A stretch of 64,000 nt of DNA, taken from NCBI RefSeq assembly GCF_017888565.1, contig NZ_JAGHFX010000028.1, positions 1-64,000 on the forward strand. Reading direction: 5' to 3'. The translations under genes were made by a program, and so were the position numbers. The notes under the pieces are model-generated. The model saw only the letters and a program-made list of their open reading frames with translations. It was not told the origin of the DNA and did not search any database. The stretch is from Clostridium sp. GTDB taxonomy: Bacteria > Bacillota > Clostridia > Clostridiales > Clostridiaceae. Below are positions 16,761 through 26,236 of the stretch, piece after piece (within the stretch, counting starts at the first letter, position 1; each line of letters starts with the position of its first letter).

Positions 16761-18167
16761 TTGAGTTCGAATTTAATTTTTGATCCGGCTAATGATAAAT
16801 TTAAGGATGAATGTGGGGTTTTTGGTGTTTATGTAAATAAGCCTATGGATGTTGCATCTATGACTTATTACGGGTTATATGCACTTCAGCATAGAGGACA
16901 AGAAAGTGCTGGGATAGCTGTAGCAAATGGGGAAGGCGTTGATATTCATAAAGGAATGGGGCTTATAACAGAGGCTTTCTCTAAAGATGATTTAAATAGG
17001 CTTAAAGGTTTTGCAGCAATAGGACATGTTAGATATTCTACATGTGGAGATACTAGAATTGAAAATGCACAGCCATTACTTAGTCAAAGTAAGCTTGGTT
17101 CAATAGCAATGGCTCATAATGGTACTTTAGTAAATGCTGATGTAATTAGAGAACTTTTAGAGGATGGAGGGCATGTCTTTCATACATCAATAGATTCAGA
17201 AGTTATAGCAAATCTTATAGCAAGGGGAGCTAAAAAGGGGATTGAAAAGGCAATCTATGATGCTATCCAAGCAATAAGAGGATCTTTTGCAATGGTAATT
17301 TTGACAAAGGATAAACTTATAGGAGTTAGAGATCCACATGGAATTAGACCTTTATGTCTTGGTAAGACAGAGGAAGGATATGTATTATCATCAGAAAGTT
17401 GTGCTTTAGATGCAATAGGAGCAGAGTTAATTAGAGATGTAGAGCCAGGAGAAATAATTGTTATAGATGATAATGGAATTAAATCATATAAGTATTCAGA
17501 AAATACACAATGTCAAACATGTGCTTTTGAATATATTTATTTTGCTAGACCAGATTCAACTATAGATGGGTTAGATGTGCATGAGTCAAGAGTTAGAGCA
17601 GGAGAACAATTATTTAGAGAATATAAAATAGATGCAGATGTTGTAGTAGCAGTCCCAGATTCAGGAATACCGTCAGCTATAGGATATTCAAAAGCTTCAG
17701 GAATACCTTATGATACTGGATTTGTAAAAAATAGATATGTAGGTAGAACTTTTATAACACCTTCTCAAGAAATTAGAGAGCGAGCTGTAGCAGTAAAGTT
17801 AAATCCACTTAAAGTAAATATAAGAGGAAAAAGAGTTGTACTAATTGATGATTCAATAGTGAGAGGTACAACATCAAAGCATTTAGTTGATTCTCTAAGA
17901 CGAGCAGGGGCAGAAGAGGTGCATTTTTTAGTAGCCTCACCAATAGTTAAATTTCCTTGCTATTTTGGAATAGATACTCCATATAGAAGTGAACTCATAG
18001 GAGCAAAAAAATCAATTGAAGAAATAAGAGAAGCAATAGGATGCGATAGCTTAGGTTATTTAAGTATGGAAGGTATGTATAGTTGCTTTAAAGAAAACTG
18101 TGGATATTGTGTTGGTTGCTTTAATGGAATATATCCAGTAGCAACACCTATAGAAGGAGCAAAATAA
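16761..18167 (+). CDS. purF: Amidophosphoribosyltransferase
   Basis: A 468-residue enzyme of the first committed purine step, making phosphoribosylamine from PRPP and glutamine. A short propeptide precedes the N-terminal nucleophile Cys (DECGVFGVY). The PRPP loop VVLIDDSIVRGTT is present. Cysteines in QTCAFEY and in CFKENCGYCVGCF fit the 4Fe-4S cluster of Bacillus-type PurF. TTG start with GGGGGTG upstream, 20 bases after purC. Confidence 0.95.
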   Translation: MSSNLIFDPANDKFKDECGVFGVYVNKPMDVASMTYYGLYALQHRGQESAGIAVANGEGVDIHKGMGLITEAFSKDDLNRLKGFAAIGHVRYSTCGDTRIENAQPLLSQSKLGSIAMAHNGTLVNADVIRELLEDGGHVFHTSIDSEVIANLIARGAKKGIEKAIYDAIQAIRGSFAMVILTKDKLIGVRDPHGIRPLCLGKTEEGYVLSSESCALDAIGAELIRDVEPGEIIVIDDNGIKSYKYSENTQCQTCAFEYIYFARPDSTIDGLDVHESRVRAGEQLFREYKIDADVVVAVPDSGIPSAIGYSKASGIPYDTGFVKNRYVGRTFITPSQEIRERAVAVKLNPLKVNIRGKRVVLIDDSIVRGTTSKHLVDSLRRAGAEEVHFLVASPIVKFPCYFGIDTPYRSELIGAKKSIEEIREAIGCDSLGYLSMEGMYSCFKENCGYCVGCFNGIYPVATPIEGAK

Positions 18168-18189
18168 AGGCTGAAAGGTAGTGTTTTAA

Positions 18190-19191
18190 ATGATAACTTA
18201 TAAAGAAGCTGGAGTTAATATAGAAGAAGGATATAGATCAGTAAAGCTTATAAAAGAATATGCAAGTAGAACAATGAGTGAGTATGTATTAAATGGCCTT
18301 GGAAGCTTTGCAGGAATGGTTGAGCTTCCAGAAGGATACAAGAAGCCAGTTTTAGTTTCTGGGACAGATGGAGTTGGAACCAAACTTGATATAGCTTTTA
18401 AAACTAGAAAATATGATACTGTAGGAATAGATTGTGTTGCGATGTGTGTTAATGATATTTTATGTCATGGAGCAAAGCCATTATTCTTCTTAGATTATAT
18501 AGCTTGTGGAAAGCTAGAAGCTGAGGTTGCAGCAGATTTAGTAAAAGGTGTATCAGAAGGATGTATTCAAGGAGATTGTGCTTTAGTTGGAGGAGAAACT
18601 GCTGAAATGCCAGGTTTTTATAGAGATGGTGAATACGATATGGCAGGTTTTGCAGTAGGAATTGTAGATAAAGATAAAATAATAAATGGTAAGAATATAA
18701 AAGAAGGAGACAAGCTTATAGGTATTGCATCTTCAGGTTTACATTCTAATGGTTATTCACTAGTTAGAAAATTATTTGAAGATTTAAATGAGGACTTAGG
18801 TGGAAAAGAAGCTTGGAAAACTTTAATAACTCCAACCAAAATCTATGTTAAACCAATTTTAAAACTACTTGAAAGCTTTGAAATAAAAGGAATGGCACAT
18901 ATTACAGGTGGTGGATTTATAGAAAATATTCCAAGAATGTTTAATGGAGAAAATTTTACAGCAGTAATAAGAAAAGATAGCTATCCATTACCATTAATAT
19001 TTGAAAAGATAATAGAAAAAGGTGTAGATAAGGATCATATGTACAATACCTTCAATATGGGGGTTGGGTTTGTACTATGTGTTAATGAAGCAGATGCAAA
19101 GCCTGTTATAAAAGCTTTAATCGAAATGGGAGAAAAAGCTTATGATATAGGTTATGTAACATCTGGAGGTGAAGGTGTTTGTTTAAAATAG
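18190..19191 (+). CDS. purM: Phosphoribosylformylglycinamidine cyclo-ligase (AIR synthetase)
   Basis: A 333-residue ATP-dependent enzyme closing the imidazole ring. It has the YKEAGVNIEEGY start, GTDGVGTKLDIA, DCVAMCVNDILCHGAKPLFFLDY and MAHITGGGFIENIPR motifs of PurM. Its last codons contain GGAGGTGAAGG, which serves as the ribosome-binding site for purN, and the two genes overlap by 13 bases. Confidence 0.95.
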   Translation: MITYKEAGVNIEEGYRSVKLIKEYASRTMSEYVLNGLGSFAGMVELPEGYKKPVLVSGTDGVGTKLDIAFKTRKYDTVGIDCVAMCVNDILCHGAKPLFFLDYIACGKLEAEVAADLVKGVSEGCIQGDCALVGGETAEMPGFYRDGEYDMAGFAVGIVDKDKIINGKNIKEGDKLIGIASSGLHSNGYSLVRKLFEDLNEDLGGKEAWKTLITPTKIYVKPILKLLESFEIKGMAHITGGGFIENIPRMFNGENFTAVIRKDSYPLPLIFEKIIEKGVDKDHMYNTFNMGVGFVLCVNEADAKPVIKALIEMGEKAYDIGYVTSGGEGVCLK

Positions 19192-19799
19192 CAGTACTTG
19201 CATCAGGTGGAGGAACTAACCTTCAATCAATAATAGATTCAATAGAAGATGGAAATTTAAATTGTAAAATAGAAATGGTTATAGGAAGTAAAGAGGGGAT
19301 ATTTGCTTTAGAAAGAGCGGAGAAAAAAGGAATAAAGACTTATGTAGTATCTAAAAAAGAATATAAAGATACTACATCAGATAAGATATTAGAATTAACC
19401 AAAGGAAAAGTTGATTTAATAGTTCTTGCAGGATATCTTTCAATATTAAAAGGAGATATTCTTAAAGAGTTTAAAGATAAGATAATAAATATACATCCAG
19501 CATTAATACCAAGTTTTTGTGGAGCAAGAATGTATGGATTAAAAGTTCATGAAGCTGTTATAAATTCAGGAGTGAGATACTCGGGATGCACAGTTCACTT
19601 TGTAGATGAAGAGGTAGATGGGGGAGCAATAATACTTCAAGAAGTGGTACCAGTTTATTTTGAAGACACAAAGGAAGTATTACAAAAAAGAGTACTAGAA
19701 AAAGAGCATGAGATATTACCAAAAGCAATTGACTTAATTAGTAAAAATAAAGTTGAAATTATAAATGGAAAAACAAAAATAGATATAATTGATAATTAA
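19179..19799 (+). CDS. purN: Phosphoribosylglycinamide formyltransferase
   Basis: A 206-residue enzyme transferring formyl from 10-formyl-THF to GAR. It has the ASGGGTNLQSI phosphate loop, the catalytic NIHPALIPSF histidine region, and SGCTVHFVDEEVDGGAII with the catalytic Asp. TTG start within the 3' end of purM, preceded by GGAGGTGAAGG. Confidence 0.95.
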   Translation: MFKIAVLASGGGTNLQSIIDSIEDGNLNCKIEMVIGSKEGIFALERAEKKGIKTYVVSKKEYKDTTSDKILELTKGKVDLIVLAGYLSILKGDILKEFKDKIINIHPALIPSFCGARMYGLKVHEAVINSGVRYSGCTVHFVDEEVDGGAIILQEVVPVYFEDTKEVLQKRVLEKEHEILPKAIDLISKNKVEIINGKTKIDIIDN

Positions 19800-19800
19800 T

Positions 19801-19922
19801 AATGGAAAATTGATAATTAAGGATATAAGCCAGACAAGCTGAGTTATAAAATTAAACTCAATTAAAGAAATTCCTTAGGAATTTCATCGATAATTGTGCA
19901 TTATCAATTATCAATTTCCATT
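19801..19922. repeat. Palindromic element between purN and purH
   Basis: AATGGAAAATTGATAATTAA at the left pairs with the right side (TTATCAATTATCAATTTCCA, ending 19920). Inside is AAATTCCTTAGGAATTT, a small perfect hairpin. It belongs to the same general class as 32461-32590. Confidence 0.7.
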
Positions 19923-19941
19923 AAAGGAAGGGGTTTTTTAG

Positions 19942-21444
19942 TTGATAAAAAGAGCTTTAGTTAGTGTTTTTGATAAAGAAGGTATTTTAGAATTCTCTAA
20001 TTTTTTAGAAAGTAAAGGTGTTGAAATAATATCTACAGGGGGCACTTATAAACATCTTAAGGATAATGGAGTTAGTGTTATTGAGGTTAATGAAGTTACT
20101 AATTTTCCTGAGATGTTAGATGGAAGAGTTAAAACTCTTCATCCTATTATCCATGCAGGGATACTTGCTATAAGAGATAATGATGAACATATGGAAACTA
20201 TTAGAGAGAGAAATATTAATCCTATAGATATAGTTATAGTTAATTTATATCCATTTTTTCAAAAGGTTAGAGAGGATTTGAGTTTTGATGAAAAAGTTGA
20301 ATTCATAGATATTGGTGGGCCTACAATGCTTAGAGCAGCAGCTAAAAATTTCAAAGATGTAGTAGTAATTTCAGATAAAGAAGACTACAAAGCTGTTATG
20401 GAAGAAATATCTGAAAGCAACGATGTTTCAGTTAGCTTAAGAAAAAAACTTGCAGGTAAAGTATTTAATTTAATGAGTGCTTATGATGCAGCAATATCTA
20501 ATTTTTTATTAGAAGATGAAGAATATCCAGAATATCTTTCAATATCATATAAGAAAAAGCAAAGCTTAAGATATGGAGAAAACCCACATCAAAGCGCAGC
20601 TTACTATAGTTCAACTGAATTTGATGGAGCTATGAATAGTTTTGAAATATTAAATGGAAAAGAATTATCCTACAATAATATAAAAGATTTAGATATTGCT
20701 TGGAAGGTTGCTTCTGAATTTGATGAAGTAGCTTGTTGCGGACTTAAACATAATACCCCTTGTGGAGTTGCTATTGGAGAAACTCCATTTGAAGCTTATA
20801 AAAAAGCTCATGATGCAGATGAAACATCAATATTTGGTGGAATAGTTGCAATAAATAGAAAAATAGATAAGGCTACAGCTGAAGAAATGGTTAAAATATT
20901 TTTAGAAGTAGTAGCAGCACCAAATTTTGATGAAGATGCTTTAGAAGTACTAAGAACTAAAAAGAACTTGAGAGTAATTAAATGTAATAATATTCCAAAA
21001 GATAAAAAATATATGGTTACAGTTGATGGTGGCATATTAGTACAAGAAGAAGATAAAAATTTAATTGATCATTTAAAAGTAGTAACAGAAAAAGCACCAA
21101 CTGAAGAAGAAATGAAAGATTTATTATTTGGTATGAAGGTGGTTAAGTATGTAAAATCAAATGCAATTGTTGCTATAAAAGATGGAGTAGCAGTTGGAAT
21201 TGGTGGAGGACAAGTTAATAGAATCTGGGCAACAGAAGAAGCACTTCAAAGAGGGAAAAGTGCAACAGTTTTAGCTTCAGATGCCTTCTTCCCATTTAGA
21301 GATGTAGTAGATGAATGTGCTAAAAATGGTATTAAAGCAATAATACAACCTGGAGGCTCAATAAGAGATCAGGAATCTATTGATGCATGTAATGAGCATG
21401 GAATATCTATGGTATTTACTGGGGTTAGGCACTTTAAACATTAA
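19942..21444 (+). CDS. purH: Bifunctional AICAR transformylase / IMP cyclohydrolase
   Basis: A 500-residue enzyme for the last two steps to IMP. The N-terminal IMP cyclohydrolase (MGS-like) domain has [14 protein letters not shown] and DGRVKTLHP. The C-terminal transformylase has [21 protein letters not shown] and the catalytic Lys-His region, plus the DAFFPFRD and IQPGGSIRD motifs. TTG start with AAGGAAGGGG upstream. Confidence 0.95.
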   Translation: MIKRALVSVFDKEGILEFSNFLESKGVEIISTGGTYKHLKDNGVSVIEVNEVTNFPEMLDGRVKTLHPIIHAGILAIRDNDEHMETIRERNINPIDIVIVNLYPFFQKVREDLSFDEKVEFIDIGGPTMLRAAAKNFKDVVVISDKEDYKAVMEEISESNDVSVSLRKKLAGKVFNLMSAYDAAISNFLLEDEEYPEYLSISYKKKQSLRYGENPHQSAAYYSSTEFDGAMNSFEILNGKELSYNNIKDLDIAWKVASEFDEVACCGLKHNTPCGVAIGETPFEAYKKAHDADETSIFGGIVAINRKIDKATAEEMVKIFLEVVAAPNFDEDALEVLRTKKNLRVIKCNNIPKDKKYMVTVDGGILVQEEDKNLIDHLKVVTEKAPTEEEMKDLLFGMKVVKYVKSNAIVAIKDGVAVGIGGGQVNRIWATEEALQRGKSATVLASDAFFPFRDVVDECAKNGIKAIIQPGGSIRDQESIDACNEHGISMVFTGVRHFKH

Positions 21445-21450
21445 TATTAA

Positions 21451-21487
21451 CTAGAGAAACAGAGATAATATTATCTCTGTTTCCTAG
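21451..21487 (+). other. Strong hairpin between purH and purD
   Basis: AAACAGAGATAA and TTATCTCTGTTT form a near-perfect 12-base stem, with CTAG at both outer ends. There is no T-run after it, so it is more likely an mRNA-stability or processing structure than a terminator. Confidence 0.5.
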
Positions 21488-21553
21488 ACGTTAAATTAGT
21501 GTTTAGCATTAGCTAAGAAAAAAGTAAAAAATTACTGGCAGGGGGAATTTATT

Positions 21554-22801
21554 ATGAAGATTTTATTAATTGGATCTGGTGGTAGGGAGCATGCTTTGGC
21601 TTGGAAATTTGCTAAGAGTGAGAAGGTAGAAAGAATATTTGTTGCTCCTGGTAACGGGGGAACTGCTAGGGAAAATAAGTGTGAAAATATAAATATAACT
21701 GATATAGATGAACTTTTGAGATTTGCTTTAGATAATTCTATTGATTTAACTGTTGTTGGACCTGAAGATCCTTTAACTAATGGGATAGTTGATAAGTTTA
21801 AAATGAAGGGACTTAAGATTTTTGGACCTAGTGGAAAAGCTGCAATGCTTGAAGGCAGTAAGAGTTTTTCTAAGGATTTCATGAAAAAGTATGGAGTTAA
21901 AACTGCAGAGTATGAAGTATTTCAGGATGTTAATAAAGCTTTAGATTATTTAGAAACTTGTCCATACCCTACGGTAGTTAAGGCAGATGGATTAGCTGCT
22001 GGAAAGGGTGTTGCTATTTGTGAAAATAAAGAAGAGGCTATAGATGCAGTAAAATCTTTTATGGTTGATGATATATTTAATGGAGCAGGGCAAAAAATAG
22101 TTATAGAAGAGTTTTTAGAAGGGGTGGAGGCATCTATTCTTTCAATTACAGATGGAAAAACTATTATACCATTTATATCTGCAAAGGATCATAAACAAAT
22201 TTTGGATGGTGGTAAGGGGCCAAACACTGGAGGGATGGGAGTTGTAGCACCTAATCCATATGTAACAGAAGAGGTTTTAAAGGATTTTGAAGAAAATATA
22301 ATGAATAGGACTTTGATTGGAATAAGAGAAGAAGACTTTGATTATAAAGGTATAATATTCTTTGGTCTTATGATAACTAAAAAAGGATCATATCTTTTAG
22401 AATATAATGTGAGAATGGGAGATCCAGAAACACAATCAGTACTAAACCTAATGGAAAGTGATTTACTAGAACTAATAGAAGCTTCATTAATAGAAGGTTT
22501 AAAAAATACAGAAGTTAAATGGAAAAATGAAGCGTGTGTAAATGTAGTTTTAGCATCAAAGGGATATCCAGGAAAGTTTCCTAAAGGATATGAAATTACC
22601 ATAAATGATGAAATAAAAGATAAAGTTTTCCTAGCAGGTGCAAAACTTGAAGATAAAATTTTAAAAACTAATGGAGGAAGAGTTCTTTCAGTAGTTGGAT
22701 TTGGAGAAACAATAGAAAAAGCAAGAGAAGATGCTTATAAGACTATAGAAAAGATCGAATTTAAAGATAAATATTTTAGAAATGATATAGGACTAGTATA
22801 A
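21554..22801 (+). CDS. purD: Phosphoribosylamine-glycine ligase
   Basis: A 415-residue ATP-grasp enzyme making GAR from phosphoribosylamine and glycine. It has the GSGGREHALAWK start, VVGPEDPL, the ATP-grasp loop VKADGLAAGKGVAI and NVRMGDPETQ. AGGGGGAA precedes the ATG. It is the last gene of the operon and is followed by a terminator. purB, purK and guaA/B are not in the window. Confidence 0.95.
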   Translation: MKILLIGSGGREHALAWKFAKSEKVERIFVAPGNGGTARENKCENINITDIDELLRFALDNSIDLTVVGPEDPLTNGIVDKFKMKGLKIFGPSGKAAMLEGSKSFSKDFMKKYGVKTAEYEVFQDVNKALDYLETCPYPTVVKADGLAAGKGVAICENKEEAIDAVKSFMVDDIFNGAGQKIVIEEFLEGVEASILSITDGKTIIPFISAKDHKQILDGGKGPNTGGMGVVAPNPYVTEEVLKDFEENIMNRTLIGIREEDFDYKGIIFFGLMITKKGSYLLEYNVRMGDPETQSVLNLMESDLLELIEASLIEGLKNTEVKWKNEACVNVVLASKGYPGKFPKGYEITINDEIKDKVFLAGAKLEDKILKTNGGRVLSVVGFGETIEKAREDAYKTIEKIEFKDKYFRNDIGLV

Positions 22802-22829
22802 AGAGTTAGTAATATATTTAGATTCAAGG

Positions 22830-22858
22830 AAAAGGGTACTGAAATAGTACCCTTTTAA
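22830..22858 (+). terminator. Terminator of the purine operon
   Basis: AAAAGGGTACT (22830-22840) pairs with AGTACCCTTTT (22846-22856), followed by a short T-rich stretch. Confidence 0.75.
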
Positions 22859-23019
22859 ATTTATTAAGATAAAAATAACAAATATAAGATGAATATATTA
22901 CAAATATTATAAATTTGCTTTTAAATGTAATAATTATTTAAGTTATCCAAATAATATAGATGTAAATAAAATTAAATTAAGATTAAAAAACTTAATTTAG
23001 ACTTGGAGGAATACATACC

Positions 23020-23169
23020 ATGAATAGAGAAACTAAAAATCAAGTTTATGAAAAAGCAAAGGAAATGATAATAGCAGGAGAGTCTTGGGATAAAATTATG
23101 GAAGAAACAAGATTAAGACAAAAGGATTTAAAAAGAATACAAATGGAAGAAATAAACCCCAAATTTTAA
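23020..23169 (+). CDS. Small charged protein, possible HTH-like
   Basis: A 49-residue protein, MNRETKNQVYEKAKEMIIAG onward, ending INPKF. GGAGGA lies nine bases before the ATG and a strong terminator follows, so it is a self-contained small gene. The AGESWDKIMEETRLRQKDLKRI segment looks like a helix-turn-helix, similar in feel to short clostridial DNA-binding proteins. No family was identified. Confidence 0.6.
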   Translation: MNRETKNQVYEKAKEMIIAGESWDKIMEETRLRQKDLKRIQMEEINPKF

Positions 23170-23207
23170 TAATATTAGAATAATATTTCTAAAATATTAT
23201 TTATCTT

Positions 23208-23242
23208 AAAAGTGGATTTTCATAATCCACTTTTATTTTTTT
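23208..23242 (+). terminator. Terminator after small gene
   Basis: AAAAGTGGATT (23208-23218) pairs with AATCCACTTTT (23224-23234), followed by a T-run. Confidence 0.85.
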
Positions 23243-23464
23243 AATATTTAAGCAAGATTATGTTTAAGTTGAATTATTAACTGAATTATTTTAAGTAGCT
23301 TCTAGGGCTCAAAATTATAAACTAAAAGAATGATGGAAATTTATTATCTTATAAACTTTTTACTAATAATTTAAAAGTGAAAATGGTAGTATATAATGAT
23401 TTATTGATCATAATATTTTCACATTTTTATATTAAATAAAAATACTTTTCTTTTTTTTATATCT

Positions 23465-23492
23465 TTGGCATAATAAATAAGTATTTTATAAA
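23465..23492 (+). promoter_or_regulatory. Promoter of OPT transporter gene
   Basis: TTGGCA (23465-23470), a 16-base spacer and TATAAA (23487-23492). Nothing else is visible in the 23243-23575 gap, which is AT-rich. Confidence 0.45.
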
Positions 23493-23575
23493 TAATATAA
23501 TGTCGAATTATGTTAAGTTTATAAAATGGATATACTAAAGATAGATAATTATAAAACAAAAGAAGGAGAGTACAT

Positions 23576-25498
23576 ATGAAGAAAAAATTATCTAAAGAAG
23601 CTTATGGCGGCATTCATGGTAAAGATTATGTCCCATATATAACTGATAAGTCAAAGAGTGGAACAAATTTATCAGTAATAATAATAGGAATAGTGTTATC
23701 TGCTGTATTTGCAGCATCCACTGCTTATTCTGGAATGAAGTCTGGATTAACTGTAGCAGCTGGAATACCAGGTGCTATAATAGGATCGATGCTTATAGGA
23801 GCATTTGCTCGTAATAAAGGCATTCTTGGGAAAAATATAACACAAGGTATGGCAAGTGGTGGAGAATCTGTAGCAAGTGGTATGATTTACGTATTACCTT
23901 CAATTATCTTAATAGGAAGTAATATCACATTTTTAGAAGGATTAATTGTAGGTGTAGGTGGAGTTCTATTTGGAATGGGATGTCTATCATTAGTTTATAA
24001 ATATCTAATAGTTGAAGAACATGGAAAACTTATGTATCCAGAATCAATGGCTATATCTGAAACTCTTATTGCTTCAGAAGGTGATGGAGATGCTATAAAG
24101 TTCATGGGAATTGGCTTTGTAATAAGCGGTATTATAAATGTATTAACAGGATCATTTTTAAATATTATTAATAACAGTATTACTTATGTAGGAAGTAAAT
24201 TTTATAAGTGGAAGTTCTCTACTGAAGTAAATCCACTTTTACTAGGGATAGGTTTTATAGTTGGATTAGAGGTATCATTAACTATGTTTGCAGGCTCAAT
24301 ATTGGCTAATTTTGGTATTGCACCATTAATAGGATATTTTACTGATATGGCGGCAAATAATATGCATTCTTGGAATGACGCTTCTTTATTACTTAATCAA
24401 ATGGATGTAAATTCTATATCAGGAAGTTATGTTAAATACATAGGTGCAGGAATGATGCTTTGTGGCGGTTTAATAGGAGCTATCAAGCTTATACCAACTA
24501 TAGTTGTTTCAATTAAAGAAACATTAAAAGCAAAATCAAGCAAGGATAGTAACTCTGAGAGTAATTCAAGTGAAATAATAATACTTTTAGCAGGTAGCAT
24601 AGTTGCATTTATAGCAGCATTTATGATATCTCAAAGTATTAAAATGGCTATAATAGCTGTTATTGTATCTTTATTATTATCTTTACTATTTGTAATAGTT
24701 TCTGGACGTCTAACAGGTACAATAGGAACATCAAACCTTCCTGTATCAGGTATGACAATAGCTTCATTAGTTATATTAACATTAGTTTTTGTTATAATGG
24801 GATGGAGCAGTCAAGCAGATAATAAATCATTACTTTTATTTGCAGCATTTATGGTTGTTGCTATATCAGTAGCTGGAGGATACAGCCAATCTCAAAAAGT
24901 ATCTTACATAATAGGTGGAAGTAAAAAAGAAATGCAAAATAGCTTTTTAATTTCAAGTATAGTAGGTGTTGTTGTTGTTACAGGAACAATAAAAATACTT
25001 TCAGAGCAATTAGCTGTAACAGGTGTAGATGCACAATTTGCATTACCACAAGCTAATTTAATGGCTACATTAACATCAGGTATTATGTCAGGTGATTTAC
25101 CTTGGCCTATGATAATTGTAGGTATTGTTATGGCATTATTCTTATTCTTACTAAATTTACCAATAATGACAATAGCAATTGGATTCTATTTACCTATATC
25201 AACAACTTCAATAATATTAGTTGGAGCATTAATTCGTGTATTTATTGAAAAAATGAGTAAGAGTGAGAAAGAAAAAGAAGTTAAAGTCTCTAATGGAATA
25301 AGTTTATCTTCAGGACTTGTCGCAGGAGGTTCGATAATAGGGTTAGTAGGAATAATATTACAAGTAACAGGTTTGATAACTCCTAAAACTCCAGTTGGAT
25401 TTGCTTCTGGTAATATGATGGCCATAATATTATTGGTAATTTTAGTTATAGCGACTACAATACCAATTATGTTATCTAAGGTTAATAAAACAGAATAA
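23576..25498 (+). CDS. OPT-family oligopeptide transporter
   Basis: A 640-residue membrane protein with about 15 hydrophobic segments. The N-terminal motif AYGGIHGKDYVPY and the following SAVFAASTAYSGMKSGLTVAAGIPGAIIGSML-type region are characteristic of bacterial OPT transporters. GGGESVASGMIYVLP and GDLPWPMIIVGI also fit. Members import oligopeptides or metal chelates by proton symport. AAGGAGAG precedes the ATG. It appears monocistronic. Confidence 0.9.
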   Translation: MKKKLSKEAYGGIHGKDYVPYITDKSKSGTNLSVIIIGIVLSAVFAASTAYSGMKSGLTVAAGIPGAIIGSMLIGAFARNKGILGKNITQGMASGGESVASGMIYVLPSIILIGSNITFLEGLIVGVGGVLFGMGCLSLVYKYLIVEEHGKLMYPESMAISETLIASEGDGDAIKFMGIGFVISGIINVLTGSFLNIINNSITYVGSKFYKWKFSTEVNPLLLGIGFIVGLEVSLTMFAGSILANFGIAPLIGYFTDMAANNMHSWNDASLLLNQMDVNSISGSYVKYIGAGMMLCGGLIGAIKLIPTIVVSIKETLKAKSSKDSNSESNSSEIIILLAGSIVAFIAAFMISQSIKMAIIAVIVSLLLSLLFVIVSGRLTGTIGTSNLPVSGMTIASLVILTLVFVIMGWSSQADNKSLLLFAAFMVVAISVAGGYSQSQKVSYIIGGSKKEMQNSFLISSIVGVVVVTGTIKILSEQLAVTGVDAQFALPQANLMATLTSGIMSGDLPWPMIIVGIVMALFLFLLNLPIMTIAIGFYLPISTTSIILVGALIRVFIEKMSKSEKEKEVKVSNGISLSSGLVAGGSIIGLVGIILQVTGLITPKTPVGFASGNMMAIILLVILVIATTIPIMLSKVNKTE

Positions 25499-25564
25499 TA
25501 ACTATTAAAAATTGTATTTAAATTTTAAATAGTTTAGATTAATGAATATTAATTAATTTAAAAG

Positions 25565-25616
25565 AGGCTATCTAATTAGCGGATAAAAATCCGTTAGAGA
25601 TAGCCTATTTTATTTG
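25565..25616 (+). terminator. Terminator after OPT gene
   Basis: AGGCTATCT (25565-25573) pairs with AGATAGCCT (25598-25606), with inner pairing around GCGGAT/ATCCGT, and then an ATTTTATTT tract. Confidence 0.8.
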
Positions 25617-25872
25617 CTATAAAATATAATGAAAGATATTATCGAAGGAGTTATTTAATATATATGATAATTGGTTATTAAAAATGAATTGTATTTTTCC
25701 ATTAGTTATTTAAAATTTAATGGAAAAAAAGGTGAATTTACAGTTAAGTTTAATATAAAATAATTAAATTAAAGAAAAAGGATATTTAAAAGTTAAAATA
25801 TATTGACAAAAATTACAAATAAGAATATGATGGTAAAAGAATAAAGTAAGAATAAGAAAAGGAGGTAGGAAA

Positions 25873-25980
25873 ATGTTTAATATTATATTTAATTCAGAAA
25901 TGTTAGTTAAAGATAATAAAAGTAAATATATTAAAAACTATATTAATAATCCTATCTCATTGTGTAAATTTATATGGTAG
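25873..25980 (+). CDS. Leader ORF before ABC exporter
   Basis: A 35-codon ORF (MFNIIFNSEMLVKDNKSKYI onward) with an excellent AAAAGGAGG site. It lies 256 bases before the ABC exporter genes and is followed by competing hairpins. Its last codons can form a stem with the following sequence (TGTGTAAATT with AATTTATACA, about 25961-25993). In Bacillus, bmrB is a leader of this kind in front of bmrCD. The peptide itself shows no resemblance I can recognise, so the analogy rests on architecture. Confidence 0.55.
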   Translation: MFNIIFNSEMLVKDNKSKYIKNYINNPISLCKFIW

Positions 25981-26062
25981 ATAATTTATACAATATTACT
26001 TTATATAAGTATATATTCATTAAAAATGTGAGAATATTACTTAAATTTATATAAAGGTAATT

Positions 26063-26160
26063 AGGGCCACGGGTTATTACTCCTGGCTTTTTATTTTGTT
26101 TAAAATTATAAAAACATATAAGTAAAAGGTCACGGATAACTGTGGCCTTTTTTGTCTTTT
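26063..26160 (+). promoter_or_regulatory. Attenuator-like alternative hairpins before ABC exporter
   Basis: Hairpin 1 uses GCCACGG (26066-26072) with CCTGGC (26082-26087) and is followed by a T-rich tract. The terminator pairs AAAGGTCAC (26125-26133) with GTGGCCTTT (26142-26150), followed by TTTTTT. GGCTTTTTA (26085-26093) can instead pair with TAAAAGGTC (26123-26131), breaking both. This is a classic terminator/antiterminator set. Confidence 0.65.
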
Positions 26161-26236
26161 TAAGAAGGGGAGAGGGTTGTATGTATAACAAATAATCAAA
26201 AATAATATTAGTAATGAATTAAAGGGGGAAAATTTT

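Noticed and set aside
21451-21487. Terminator within the purine operon
   Set aside because: The stem is strong but no T-run follows, and purD belongs to the same pathway, so read-through is expected.
26170-26200. Mini ORF of four codons before the ABC exporter
   Set aside because: It has a GGGGAGAGGG site, but four codons carry no recognisable signal, so it is not listed as a gene.
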